Positions 15,822-23,362 of a stretch of 39,929 bases of DNA are shown in pieces. The stretch covers positions 1 to 39,929 of the forward strand of contig CAJTGB010000041.1 in NCBI GenBank assembly GCA_910575835.1, in the 5' to 3' direction. Within the stretch, counting starts at the first letter, position 1, and each line of letters begins with the position of its first letter. The translations under genes were made by a program, and so were the position numbers. The notes beneath the pieces are model-generated. The model made no database searches. It was not told the origin of the DNA and saw only the letters and a program-made list of their open reading frames with translations. This DNA comes from Lachnospiraceae bacterium. GTDB lineage: Bacteria > Bacillota > Clostridia > Lachnospirales > Lachnospiraceae.

Positions 15822-16271
15822 ATGAAAACAATCAATCTAAGGTACTGTTATCCCTACTACACCGGGGACGTGTTTGTGGAGGTATCGGACGAAGTGGCCG
15901 AGGCCATGGTGCAGTCTGTCCGGGAGATGTACAACTATGACCGCCGGACACGTTACCACAAGGCATTTTACTCCCTGGACGCTTTTGACTGGACGGAGAA
16001 GTACGCACTGGAACACAGCCCGTCAGCGGAAGAAATTATCCTGTTGAAAGAGGAACAGGCCGCCCATGAAAAGCTGCTTGCCATGCTGGACGAGGCGCTC
16101 TCCATTATCACTCCCATGCAGGCAAGACGTGTTAAGGGCTATTACATCAGGGGATTAGATTTTACCCGGATCGCAAGAGAGGAAGGCGTTGACAAAAGTG
16201 TGGTAAACCGTTCCGTACACCGTGGCCTGAAATGTATGCGTGAGTTTTACAGCCGCCAGCAGACGGAATGA
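15822..16271 (+). CDS. Sigma-like HTH regulator, tandem copy 1
   Basis: The 149-aa product starts at ATG 15822, 7 bases after TTAGGAGG; an upstream in-frame ATG at 15735 lacks such a site. The C terminus contains MQARRVKGYYIRGLDFTRIAREEGVDKSVVNRSVHRGLKCM (about 101-143), a region-4-like helix-turn-helix. The N terminus (INLRYCYPYYTGDVFVEVSDEVAEAM) is nearly shared with the next gene, ten bases downstream, which indicates tandem duplication and divergence. Confidence 0.78.
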   Translation: MKTINLRYCYPYYTGDVFVEVSDEVAEAMVQSVREMYNYDRRTRYHKAFYSLDAFDWTEKYALEHSPSAEEIILLKEEQAAHEKLLAMLDEALSIITPMQARRVKGYYIRGLDFTRIAREEGVDKSVVNRSVHRGLKCMREFYSRQQTE

Positions 16272-16281
16272 GGTGCAGCTT

Positions 16282-16740
16282 ATGCAGACAATCAATCTGA
16301 AAAAATATTATTACCCGCTTTTTGCCACGGACACAATGATTGAGGTATCGGACGAGGTGGCCGAGGCTTTGCTGCTTATGCGGAGGGAAGAAAACAATCG
16401 TTCCCGCAAAATCTGGTATCACAAGGCGTACTATTCCCTTGATTGTGAGGACGGGATTGAAAACTGTGCCTTTGATTTTACCGCCAAATCCCCGGAGGAG
16501 ATTCTACTGGAACAGGAGGAAGAACAGCTTTTCCTTGCCACACTGGAACATCTGTCCGAAGCTATGGATAATCTGACGGACATACAGGCAAGGCGTATCC
16601 ACGCACGCTACATACTTGGCAAAAAACTGATTGAGATTGCCGCAGAGGAAGGCGTGAGCGTATCTGTAGTACAGCAGACCGTTAAGAGCGGATTAAAGCG
16701 AATGCGGAACTATTTTGAGAAAAAGAAGTGGAGGGAATAA
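16282..16740 (+). CDS. Sigma-like HTH regulator, tandem copy 2
   Basis: The 152-aa product starts at ATG 16282 after GAGGTGCAGCTT. It is a paralogue of the upstream gene: INLKKYYYPLFATDTMIEVSDEVAEALLL matches its N terminus and YHKAYYSLD the middle. The C-terminal DIQARRIHARYILGKKLIEIAAEEGVSVSVVQQTVKSGLKRM is again a region-4-like helix-turn-helix. The differing recognition helices (KSVVNRSVHRG versus VSVVQQTVKSG) suggest different targets or regulatory division of labour. Confidence 0.78.
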   Translation: MQTINLKKYYYPLFATDTMIEVSDEVAEALLLMRREENNRSRKIWYHKAYYSLDCEDGIENCAFDFTAKSPEEILLEQEEEQLFLATLEHLSEAMDNLTDIQARRIHARYILGKKLIEIAAEEGVSVSVVQQTVKSGLKRMRNYFEKKKWRE

Positions 16741-16745
16741 GGGAA

Positions 16746-17279
16746 ATGAATTTTACCAAAAGCGAACTGGAAATGCTCTACCAGTATGCCGCACCAACGA
16801 AGGAAGAAACCCTTGCCGGGCTGAAAGAGATTGTGCCGGTTCTGGAAAGGAAGGACGATCTACTCTCAAAAGTTATTGCCGAGAATACCATACGGAAACT
16901 GGAAAAACTGGCGGAGCCGGAGTGCAGCCGGTTTATTGCGGATAACCGGGCAGCCTTTATCGAAAAACGGGATAATTCTATCCGCCAGAGGCTTGCCGCA
17001 GCCAAAGCCAGGAAGGGGGAGCCGGTTCTGCAGGGGCATGACCTGGCAGGCATGGAGCGATTCCTGCCGGAAACAAGGCACATGGTAACGGTGGATATTC
17101 TGAACAGTGACAGCCCAGTGGGATTCCCCGGAGAGCGATACCGATTTTTCCTCTCTGATGAGGGCTACAAAAACGCCAGAGCCAGTGAGAAGCGGGGAGA
17201 AATCAAAATCAGGAACCATGCCGCTGTCATGGCCGGGAAACTCTACCTGGATAAGAAACCGCCGGCGCAGGAACGGTGA
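16746..17279 (+). CDS. Conserved element protein, paralogue of the product at 691
   Basis: The 177-aa product starts at ATG 16746 after GGAGGGAATAAGGG, five bases after the preceding stop. The C-terminal half repeats the motif order of the 691-1215 product: LQGHDLAGMERF, ETRHMVTVDILNSDSPVG, RFFLSDEGYKNA and IKIRNHA. Homologues in both the outer ICE and the inserted element imply either a conserved transfer accessory role or exchange between elements. No function is recognised. Translation is probably coupled to the sigma-like pair. Confidence 0.75.
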   Translation: MNFTKSELEMLYQYAAPTKEETLAGLKEIVPVLERKDDLLSKVIAENTIRKLEKLAEPECSRFIADNRAAFIEKRDNSIRQRLAAAKARKGEPVLQGHDLAGMERFLPETRHMVTVDILNSDSPVGFPGERYRFFLSDEGYKNARASEKRGEIKIRNHAAVMAGKLYLDKKPPAQER

Positions 17280-17326
17280 AGGCAATAAAAAAAGAGGCTC
17301 TGCAAATCCAAATCTGCATTGCCCCT

Positions 17327-17539
17327 TTAGTCCGTATCTTCGTCTGGTACATACTCCATGATGTCCTCAATACGGCAGTTTAGAATCCGGCACAGGTTGT
17401 TGAGAATCATGGTTTTGACAACCATGTTTTTCCGCAGCCGATGAAGCTGTGCTTTATCTATGCCGAAATCCTTGATTAGTCTGTACTGGCTAATCTCCCG
17501 CTCTTTAAGGGTAGACCAGAGCCGGTCATATTTAATCAT
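17327..17539 (-). CDS. XRE-family (Cro/C1-type) regulator
   Basis: The 70-aa product is nearly all helix-turn-helix: WSTLKEREISQYRLIKDFGIDKAQLHRLRKNMVVKTMILNNLCRILNCRIEDIMEYVP, a YozG/XRE-type single domain. It is encoded opposite to its neighbours and starts at ATG 17537-17539 after AAGGGAGCTGACAGC (reverse strand). A divergent repressor between the regulator cluster and the mobilization genes is a usual control point in such elements. Confidence 0.85.
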   Translation of the reverse strand: MIKYDRLWSTLKEREISQYRLIKDFGIDKAQLHRLRKNMVVKTMILNNLCRILNCRIEDIMEYVPDEDTD

Positions 17540-17773
17540 GCTGTCAGCTCCCTTCCCTTGTATTTTAACTGTCGGTAAGCCTTAATCATATGGTGCGTGT
17601 ATACTCCCTCTTTTATTCAAAATCGAAAAGATAAAAACGATTATCAGAGAATATTGACCGTGTGTGGGGAAAGAAATTAGTTTGCTTGTGAATTGTAAAA
17701 ACAGAACATTTTATCACATGAGGCAACCGGAAACGGCTGTCTTTTTTTGCCATCTGAAAGGAGGTGATTACAA

Positions 17774-18061
17774 ATGCCGGATATAGATAAGCTGAAAGCC
17801 CAGCAGGAAAAAGTAAAGACAGAAATCCGCCAGTTGGAGAATAGACAGAAGATTCTCCTGAATCGAAAAATGGACGCAGAACGAAAAGCCAGGACACGCC
17901 GCCTGATTGAGCATGGGGCGGTTCTGGAAAGTATCTTCCCTGCCGCTGCCGCCATGACCGGCGAAGAAGTCAAGGCGTTTTTATCTGCTATTTCCCGCCT
18001 GCCGGAAGTCATGTGGCTGCTGAAAAATGAATCTGACAGTCAGGATTTACAGCAGCTTTAA
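17774..18061 (+). CDS. DUF3847 domain-containing protein
   Basis: The 95-aa product has an N-terminal coiled coil (KLKAQQEKVKTEIRQLENRQ) and the basic KMDAERKARTRRLIEHGAVLE segment typical of DUF3847, small proteins almost always encoded just upstream of MobA/MobL relaxases in clostridial mobilizable elements. By position it may be a relaxosome accessory, comparable to MobC-type proteins; this is inference. ATG 17774 follows GAAAGGAGGTGATTACAA. Its stop abuts the predicted oriT. Confidence 0.82.
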   Translation: MPDIDKLKAQQEKVKTEIRQLENRQKILLNRKMDAERKARTRRLIEHGAVLESIFPAAAAMTGEEVKAFLSAISRLPEVMWLLKNESDSQDLQQL

Positions 18062-18067
18062 AAATCC

Positions 18068-18110
18068 AACGGCGCACTTATACACCGTTCCGGTGCGTGC
18101 GCCCTCCTCT
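18068..18110 (+). other. Predicted origin of transfer (oriT), RSF1010/R1162-like nic region
   Basis: AACGG (18068-18072) and CCGTT (18085-18089) form an inverted repeat followed directly by CCGGTGCGTGCGCCCTCC (18090-18107). From memory of the RSF1010/R1162 oriT, an inverted repeat followed by CCGGTAA(A/G)TGCG, cleaved before CCCT, is the nick region. Here only the three spacer bases differ. The predicted nick lies between 18101 and 18102. It sits between the DUF3847 gene and a MobA/MobL (MOBQ-type) relaxase, the expected place. Further inverted repeats (TGGGGAG/CTCCCCA near 18157-18175) lie in the 18110-18270 spacer, which has no convincing gene. Confidence 0.72.
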
Positions 18111-18270
18111 GGACGCCCTTTGGGTGTGCCGGGGGCGTGGCGTCCTTTGGACGCAATGGGGAGCTACACTCCCCAAACCCCTTGTACGCTCCGCCGGAAA
18201 GGACACCCGCTCTGCGTCTGCCCTTTCCAGCGAAGCCAATCTATCCCCACCCGAAAGGAGGCGAACCGCC

Positions 18271-19713
18271 ATAGCCATATTCCATATGCCCGTCCAAATT
18301 ATCAAGCGCAGCAAGGCCAAGTCCGCCGTGGGCGCTGCCGCATACCGGAGCGGAACCAAAATGACCAACGAATGGGACGGGCTTACCCATGATTACACCC
18401 GGAAACGTGGCGTAGTCCACTCTGAAATCATATTACCACCCCATGCCCCGCCGGAATTTCAAGACCGCAGCACTCTCTGGAACAGTGTGGAGATGGTTGA
18501 AAAGACCCGTGACGCACAGCTTGCCCGTGAGATAGAGATTTCCCTGCCGGTGGAACTGAACCGGGAGGAACAGCTGCGGCTTGCCCGCTCTTTCATCAGC
18601 GATACCTTTGTCGCCGCCGGTATGTGTGCGGATTTCTCTATCCATGACAAGAAAGACGGAAATCCCCACTTCCATGTCATGCTCACCATCCGACCGCTAA
18701 AGGAAAACGGACAGTGGGGAGCGAAATGCCGGAAGGCCTACGAACTGGACGAAAACGGCCAGCGAATCCCCAACGGCAAAGGCGGCTGGAAGAACCACCG
18801 GGAAGACACCACCGACTGGAACGACAAAGGAAATGTAGAGAAGTGGAGGGCTGCCTGGGCAGCTTACGCCAACAGAGCGTTGGAGGCGGCGGGAAGGCCG
18901 GAACGGATTGACCACCGCTCCTACGGGCGTCAGGGCATTGACAAGATACCTTCCATCCATCTGGGCGTTGCCGCAAGCCAGATGGAGCGGAAAGGCATTG
19001 CCACAGAGAAAGGAAATATCAACCGCCAGATTGCTGCCGACAATAAGCTACTGAAGGAAATCAAAGCACGGATTACCCGGCTCTATAAATGGACAAAGGA
19101 GCAGGCGGGGAAACCGGAAGGAAAAGACAGTATCATGGCGCAGCTTTACGAGACGCAGCTGTTAGCCGGAAAACCCGGCTTCCGGTATGGGAAGATAAGG
19201 AACCTGAAAGAAAGCGCCGCCTTGTTCAATTTTTTGAACGGCAACAACATCACTTCCATGGAGCAGCTTTATGAAAAAGTGGCCGCCATGAACAAAGATT
19301 ACTATTCCCTGCGTGGGAAGATTGTCACCGCCGAGCGGCGTATCAAAGTGCTGGACGAATATCTTTCCATGTGGGAGAAATACGAGAGGAACAAAGGAAC
19401 CCGCCGCCAGTTTGACAAGATGAAGCCGGGGAAGAAAAAGGAGCAGTTTGAGCAGAAGCACAGTGCGGAACTGGCGTTATATGAGGCCGCTGTCCGGTAT
19501 CTGGAAAAACTGAAAACCACCGGCGAAGAAATCACCCCGAAGAAATGGCAGGCCGAGGCCGACCGCCTGAAAGCGGAGAAATCGGTACAGTACCAGAAAA
19601 TGAAATCCATGCGGGAGGACATCAAGGCGGTGGAGAACCTGAAAAAGACAGCGGAGCAGTTGGCCAGGACGGAAAATGAACCGGCCAGAAAGAAGGAGGA
19701 ACAAGAATTATGA
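18271..19713 (+). CDS. MobA/MobL family (MOBQ) relaxase
   Basis: About 480 aa. The N terminus shows the MOBQ signature IFHMPVQIIKRSKAKSAVGAAAYRSG, then EWDGLTHDYTRK and the HUH metal-binding motif GNPHFHVML (about residues 131-139). The tail (about 300-480) is helical and charged. The relaxase nicks oriT and stays bound to the 5' end for transfer. Start: ATG 18286 is 24 bases from AAAGGAGG, whereas an in-frame ATA at 18271 is nine bases from it and aligns with the family start MAIFH. I therefore place the likely start at 18271; 18286 is the conventional alternative. It overlaps the next small ORF (ATGA). Confidence 0.9.
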   Translation: MAIFHMPVQIIKRSKAKSAVGAAAYRSGTKMTNEWDGLTHDYTRKRGVVHSEIILPPHAPPEFQDRSTLWNSVEMVEKTRDAQLAREIEISLPVELNREEQLRLARSFISDTFVAAGMCADFSIHDKKDGNPHFHVMLTIRPLKENGQWGAKCRKAYELDENGQRIPNGKGGWKNHREDTTDWNDKGNVEKWRAAWAAYANRALEAAGRPERIDHRSYGRQGIDKIPSIHLGVAASQMERKGIATEKGNINRQIAADNKLLKEIKARITRLYKWTKEQAGKPEGKDSIMAQLYETQLLAGKPGFRYGKIRNLKESAALFNFLNGNNITSMEQLYEKVAAMNKDYYSLRGKIVTAERRIKVLDEYLSMWEKYERNKGTRRQFDKMKPGKKKEQFEQKHSAELALYEAAVRYLEKLKTTGEEITPKKWQAEADRLKAEKSVQYQKMKSMREDIKAVENLKKTAEQLARTENEPARKKEEQEL

Positions 19714-19880
19714 CACAGCAGTTTATCACCATGACAATCACTATCACCGTAAAGATACCCGTGCCGCCCACGCCGCCAGCGCCTACGGGGGCGAAAGTGC
19801 CGGAGCCGGTTTTCCTTTTCAGGGAGGGGCAGCCGCCTTTATGCCGATGCAAGGTGAGATATGGGAAACAGGCGGCATGA
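19710..19880 (+). CDS. Small proline-rich ORF overlapping the relaxase stop
   Basis: ATG 19710 overlaps the relaxase TGA (ATGA) and opens a 56-codon frame with an alternating beta-like start (FITMTITITVKIPVPP), PTPPAPTG and a C-terminal CRCKVRYGK. AAGGAGGAACAAG lies just upstream, so translation is plausible. It overlaps the next gene by 20 bases. Function unknown. Confidence 0.5.
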   Translation: MTQQFITMTITITVKIPVPPTPPAPTGAKVPEPVFLFREGQPPLCRCKVRYGKQAA

Positions 19881-20259
19881 GCGAATCCCGGCCATGGACT
19901 ACCGGCAGTACCGCAGGGCGAGGCGGCTGGTGCGTGAGTGCTGCAACTATGACAATGGCCAGTGTATGGTGCTTGACGAGGGGGACGGGTGCGTCTGTGT
20001 CCAGAGCATTTCCCACTCCCTGCTCTGCCGCTGGTTCCGTGCGGCGGTGCTGCCTTTAGACCACCAGCTGGAAACGGCCCTTTACCACCGGCTGGAAAGC
20101 AGGCGGTGCAGCGAGTGCGGCGCTCTTTTCCTGCCCGGCTCCAACCGGGCGAAATACTGTAGGGAATGTGCCGTCCGTATGAAGCGGAAACACGCCACAG
20201 AGCGGAAACGGAAACAAAGGCGCTTATGTCACGCTTTAGGAGCGGAAAAAGCCTTGTAA
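19861..20259 (+). CDS. Cysteine-rich VLP-type protein
   Basis: The product is 132 aa from ATG 19861, or 120 aa from ATG 19897 (MDYRQYRRARRLVRECCNYD). It contains CCNYDNGQCMVLDEGDGC, then CSECGALFLPGSNRAKYCREC (about 92-112), a compact four-cysteine zinc-finger-like motif, and ends in a highly basic RMKRKHATERKRKQRR tail. It fits the Cys-rich VLP family found downstream of relaxases in clostridial elements. A nucleic-acid-binding accessory role is inferred from the cysteines and basic tail. Confidence 0.8.
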   Translation: MGNRRHERIPAMDYRQYRRARRLVRECCNYDNGQCMVLDEGDGCVCVQSISHSLLCRWFRAAVLPLDHQLETALYHRLESRRCSECGALFLPGSNRAKYCRECAVRMKRKHATERKRKQRRLCHALGAEKAL

Positions 20260-20381
20260 ATCAAGCACTTTCGGAGCGTGTCGGAGGGGAGGCAATACTT
20301 TTTATCACCGACACCCCAAAAGCCGCCTTAAAATGCGTACAGGAGCCGAAATAACCCATTCTGAACCAAAGGAGCAACTAA

Positions 20382-21134
20382 ATGACAGAGAACCGACGAT
20401 TTTATTACCTCAAGCTGAAAGAGAATTTTTATAACAGCGAAACCATGGTCATCCTGGAGAGTATGCAGGACGGCCTTCTGTACTCCAATCTCCTGCTCAA
20501 GATGTATTTGATGTCGCTGAAAAGCAGCGGCGTACTCCTGCTGAATGACTGCCTGCCCCATACCGTGCAGACCATAGCCACCTTTACCCGGCATCAGGTA
20601 GGCACGGTGGAACGGGCTTTGAAGATATTCCAGGAGTTTGGGCTTGTGGAGATACTGACGGACGGGGCCTATTACATGAGCGACATCCAGCTGCTGATCG
20701 GCCAGTCTTCCAGCGAGGGGGAGCGGAAGAAAAAGGAGCGCATGAGGCTGAAACGCCAGAACCTGCTCCCGTCCGGGGAAACGGACATTTGTCCGTCCAA
20801 TGGCCGGGTGGACAAATGTCCGCCTATATTAGAGTATAGAGATAAAGAGATTAGAGATAAGAGTATAGAGAATAGAGAGGGGGATATGACACACGCCTAT
20901 GGGAGATACCGGAATGTATTTCTATCTTCCGCAGAACTGGCAGAACTCCAAACAGAACTTCCCTCTCTTTGGGAACAGTACATTGAGCGGCTGTCCGAGT
21001 ACATGGAATCCAGCGGAAAAGGATATAAAAACCACGTCGCCACAATCCGGCGCTGGGCGAACGCCGACAAAAAGAAAGAGGAACCGCCTGCCCGGAACCG
21101 GGATTACAGCGTAGAGGAAGGAGAAACCATATGA
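20382..21134 (+). CDS. Phage replisome organizer N-terminal domain protein
   Basis: The 250-aa product begins with the replisome-organizer winged-helix domain: RRFYYLKLKENFYNSETMVILESMQDG, YSNLLLKMYLMSLKSSGVLLLND, TRHQVGTVERALKIFQEFGLVEI (about 3-105). The linker is charged and the C terminus (about 180-250) helical. Such proteins bind origin DNA and recruit the helicase loader, here encoded immediately downstream with an ATGA overlap. This implies autonomous or rolling replication of the excised circle. ATG 20382 follows AAAGGAGCAACTAA. A tract of short repeats (AGAGAT/AGAGTA) runs through about 20830-20880. Confidence 0.88.
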   Translation: MTENRRFYYLKLKENFYNSETMVILESMQDGLLYSNLLLKMYLMSLKSSGVLLLNDCLPHTVQTIATFTRHQVGTVERALKIFQEFGLVEILTDGAYYMSDIQLLIGQSSSEGERKKKERMRLKRQNLLPSGETDICPSNGRVDKCPPILEYRDKEIRDKSIENREGDMTHAYGRYRNVFLSSAELAELQTELPSLWEQYIERLSEYMESSGKGYKNHVATIRRWANADKKKEEPPARNRDYSVEEGETI

Positions 21135-21988
21135 TTGAGATTACCGCAGAAGTCCGGGCGGCCATTGACCGGGCCGCCGGGGATATGGAGCTTGCCGGGG
21201 ACGAATACATAGAACCGGCTGACGGGCTTATCCACTGTAAGAAATGCCATGGCAGCCGCCAGACCGTTGTGCCGAGGTTCGGAGACTCCGGCTATTTCAT
21301 GCCCCGCTGCCTCTGCCCCTGCCAGCAGAAAGCGCAGGAGGAACGGAAAGCCATGGAGGAACAGAGGGAACGCATGGAGCGTATCAAACGCCGGAAGGCA
21401 CAGGGGCTTCAGGACAGATACCTTTATGATTACACTTTCGCCAATGATAACGGCCAGAATCCCGTCATGGAGAAGGCACACGCCTATGTGGAGCATTGGA
21501 AGGAGGCATACCGGGACAATACCGGCCTTCTGCTCTTTGGTGACGTGGGAACCGGAAAATCCTTTTTTGCCGGCTGTATCGCCAATGCCCTGCTTGACCG
21601 TGACGTGCCGGTACTGATGACAAATTTTCCGTCTATCCTGAACCGGCTGACCGGTGTGTTTGCCGAGGACAGGGCGGCCTTTATCGCCAGCCTGGACGAT
21701 TACAGCCTGCTTGTCATTGATGATTTAGGAGTGGAGCGCAGTACCGAGTATGCCATGGAGCAGATGTTCACCGTCATTGACAGCCGATATCGGAGTAAGA
21801 AGCCGCTGATTGTCACAACAAACCTGAAACTGGAAGAAATCAAGAACCCGCCAGACCTTGCCCACGCAAGGATTTATGACCGCATACTGGAACGGTGTGC
21901 GCCGGTTCTCTTTTCCGGAAAGAATTTCCGGGAGGAAGGAGCCAGGGCGACCAAAGCGGCGGCGAAGGAGATTGTGAGGAAGGGATAA
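21131..21988 (+). CDS. DnaC-like ATP-binding helicase loader
   Basis: The 285-aa product has an N-terminal cysteine cluster (CKKCHGSRQ and CLCPCQQK, about 36-62), a basic helix, then an AAA+ core: LLLFGDVGTGKSFFAGCIAN (Walker A about 137-144), LLVIDDLGVERSTEYAMEQMF (Walker B about 193-199), YRSKKPLIVTTNL (sensor 1) and ARIYDRILERC. This matches DnaC/IstB-type loaders of phages and elements. It overlaps the replisome organizer stop (ATGA), so the pair form a replication module. Confidence 0.9.
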   Translation: MIEITAEVRAAIDRAAGDMELAGDEYIEPADGLIHCKKCHGSRQTVVPRFGDSGYFMPRCLCPCQQKAQEERKAMEEQRERMERIKRRKAQGLQDRYLYDYTFANDNGQNPVMEKAHAYVEHWKEAYRDNTGLLLFGDVGTGKSFFAGCIANALLDRDVPVLMTNFPSILNRLTGVFAEDRAAFIASLDDYSLLVIDDLGVERSTEYAMEQMFTVIDSRYRSKKPLIVTTNLKLEEIKNPPDLAHARIYDRILERCAPVLFSGKNFREEGARATKAAAKEIVRKG

Positions 21989-22018
21989 TATAAACTGATT
22001 GCATGAAAAGGAGGATTT

Positions 22019-22201
22019 ATGAACAGTGAGAAGATCACAGAGGACACTACCATCACGGCACCGGCTAAGGACGCTCCTGCACTGGTGAAGAAGATTGGCC
22101 GGACGACCTACATTGTGAGGGTTCATTTCAGCAAGACCAGCAAGGAAACCATGAGTGACAAAATCAAGCGTATGCTGAAAAATGAGATACAGCAGATGTG
22201 A
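22019..22201 (+). CDS. tnpW: Transposon-encoded protein TnpW
   Basis: The 60-aa product matches the short TnpW family: KKIGRTTYIVRVHFSKTSKETMSDKIKRMLKNEI. TnpW is found with TnpV and TnpX-type recombinases in clostridial elements; its function is not established. ATG 22019 follows AAAAGGAGGATTT. It lies 30 bases after the helicase-loader gene on the same strand. Confidence 0.88.
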   Translation: MNSEKITEDTTITAPAKDAPALVKKIGRTTYIVRVHFSKTSKETMSDKIKRMLKNEIQQM

Positions 22202-22279
22202 AAAAGCGATAACGGAAACAGGCCGGGATTCAGAAATGCGCTGGCTCCCGGCTTGTAAAATCAGGAGGTTTATGGTAGT

Positions 22280-23122
22280 ATGGAGATACGAAAACAGAAG
22301 GGAAAGCAGGTGGGAAGATTGACAGTGACGGAACAGATAGACCAGAAACATCAGGAAGATTTACAGAGGCTAAGAGGCTTTCGCCTGCTTGATGATGATT
22401 TCCTCACAAAGTGTTTTGAGGGAGATACGGCAAGCATAGAACTGGTATTGCGGATTGTACTGGAAAAACCGGATTTAAAGGTGCTGGACGTCCGCACCCA
22501 GGTATTTGTGGAGAACCTGCTGAACCGTTCAGTAAGGTTGGATGTTCTGGCTACAGACAGCACAGGGGCAAAACTGAACGTGGAGGTACAGCGCTCTGAC
22601 AAAGGAGCCGGGAGAAAAAGAGCCAGGTACAACAGCAGCATGATGGACGCAAACCTTTTGAAGAAAGGCGAGGACTTCGACAAGCTGCCGGAAACGTGGG
22701 TAATCTTTATCACAGAAAATGACGTAATGGGAAAAGGGCTGCCGCTCTATCCGATTGAGCGGTGCTTTTTAGGAACCGGAGAAAGATTTGAGGACGGTTC
22801 GCACATACTGTATGTAAATGGCGCTTACCGTGGAGATACGCCAATCGGAAAGTTAATGCATGACTTCTCCTGCACAGACGCAGCGGATATGTACTATGGG
22901 ATATTAGCAGACAGAGTAAGATTTTTTAAAGAGAGCAAGGAGGGAATTGAGATTATGTGCCGGGCTATGGAAGATATGAGGAATCAGACATTGAAAGAAG
23001 GAATGAAAGAGGTTGCGCTCCGTATGTTGGCGGCTGGCAAATATGCTTTAGAGGAAATCGTTAATATTTCAGGACTTTCTCTTGAGGAAGTCAAACAACT
23101 GAAAGCTGATAGAAGCGCATAA
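22280..23122 (+). CDS. Rpn-family PD-(D/E)XK nuclease (recombination-promoting nuclease)
   Basis: The 280-aa product fits the PD-(D/E)XK 'transposase'/Rpn group. An N-terminal domain has FLTKCFEGDTASIELVLRIVL, then the active-site segment SVRLDVLATDSTGAKLNVEVQRS (about 85-107; D of RLDV, E and Q of VEVQ), followed by KRARYNSSMMDANLLKKGEDF. The C-terminal tail includes LEEIVNISGLSLEEVKQLK, a typical Rpn repeat. Rpn proteins cut DNA and promote RecA-independent recombination in known cases; a selfish or defence role is possible. ATG 22280 is 11 bases from AGGAGG. Confidence 0.85.
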   Translation: MEIRKQKGKQVGRLTVTEQIDQKHQEDLQRLRGFRLLDDDFLTKCFEGDTASIELVLRIVLEKPDLKVLDVRTQVFVENLLNRSVRLDVLATDSTGAKLNVEVQRSDKGAGRKRARYNSSMMDANLLKKGEDFDKLPETWVIFITENDVMGKGLPLYPIERCFLGTGERFEDGSHILYVNGAYRGDTPIGKLMHDFSCTDAADMYYGILADRVRFFKESKEGIEIMCRAMEDMRNQTLKEGMKEVALRMLAAGKYALEEIVNISGLSLEEVKQLKADRSA

Positions 23123-23133
23123 GTAAATCTGAT

Positions 23134-23172
23134 AGCTTGGGAATCTTAAAACAAGATTCCCAAAGCTTTTTT
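23134..23172 (+). terminator. Terminator after the Rpn gene
   Basis: TTGGGAATCTT and AAGATTCCCAA pair perfectly around AAAAC, followed by AGCTTTTTT. It closes the TnpW-Rpn transcript and separates it from the IS200 element. Confidence 0.85.
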
Positions 23173-23200
23173 CTTGTTAGGGCAAGGCCCTTGTTCTCCA

Positions 23201-23244
23201 TTGAGGAGTTTTTCGTTGTTCCGAAAAACGGAACTTTGGAGAAC
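23201..23244 (+). other. Stem-loop upstream of IS200 tnpA
   Basis: GTTCTCC (about 23193-23199) and GGAGAAC (23238-23244) enclose an inner hairpin GTTCC-GAAAAAC-GGAAC (about 23217-23233). Structured leader RNAs in this place repress tnpA in known IS200 copies; here the hairpin is partly outside the left-end hairpin, so it may instead be flanking DNA. Confidence 0.4.
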
Positions 23245-23362
23245 AAATAAACCACCTGCTCTGCGGGTGGTTGAAATAGCTTTAGCGTTGTGCAAAAAGC
23301 CTCCATTGATATAATAAAAACAGGTTCGCCAACCGTTTTATCAATCAAAGGAGGCAGTCCAG

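Noticed and set aside
20826..20884. CRISPR-like short repeats
   Set aside because: AGAGAT/AGAGTA units are immediate low-complexity repeats inside the replisome organizer gene, without spacers.
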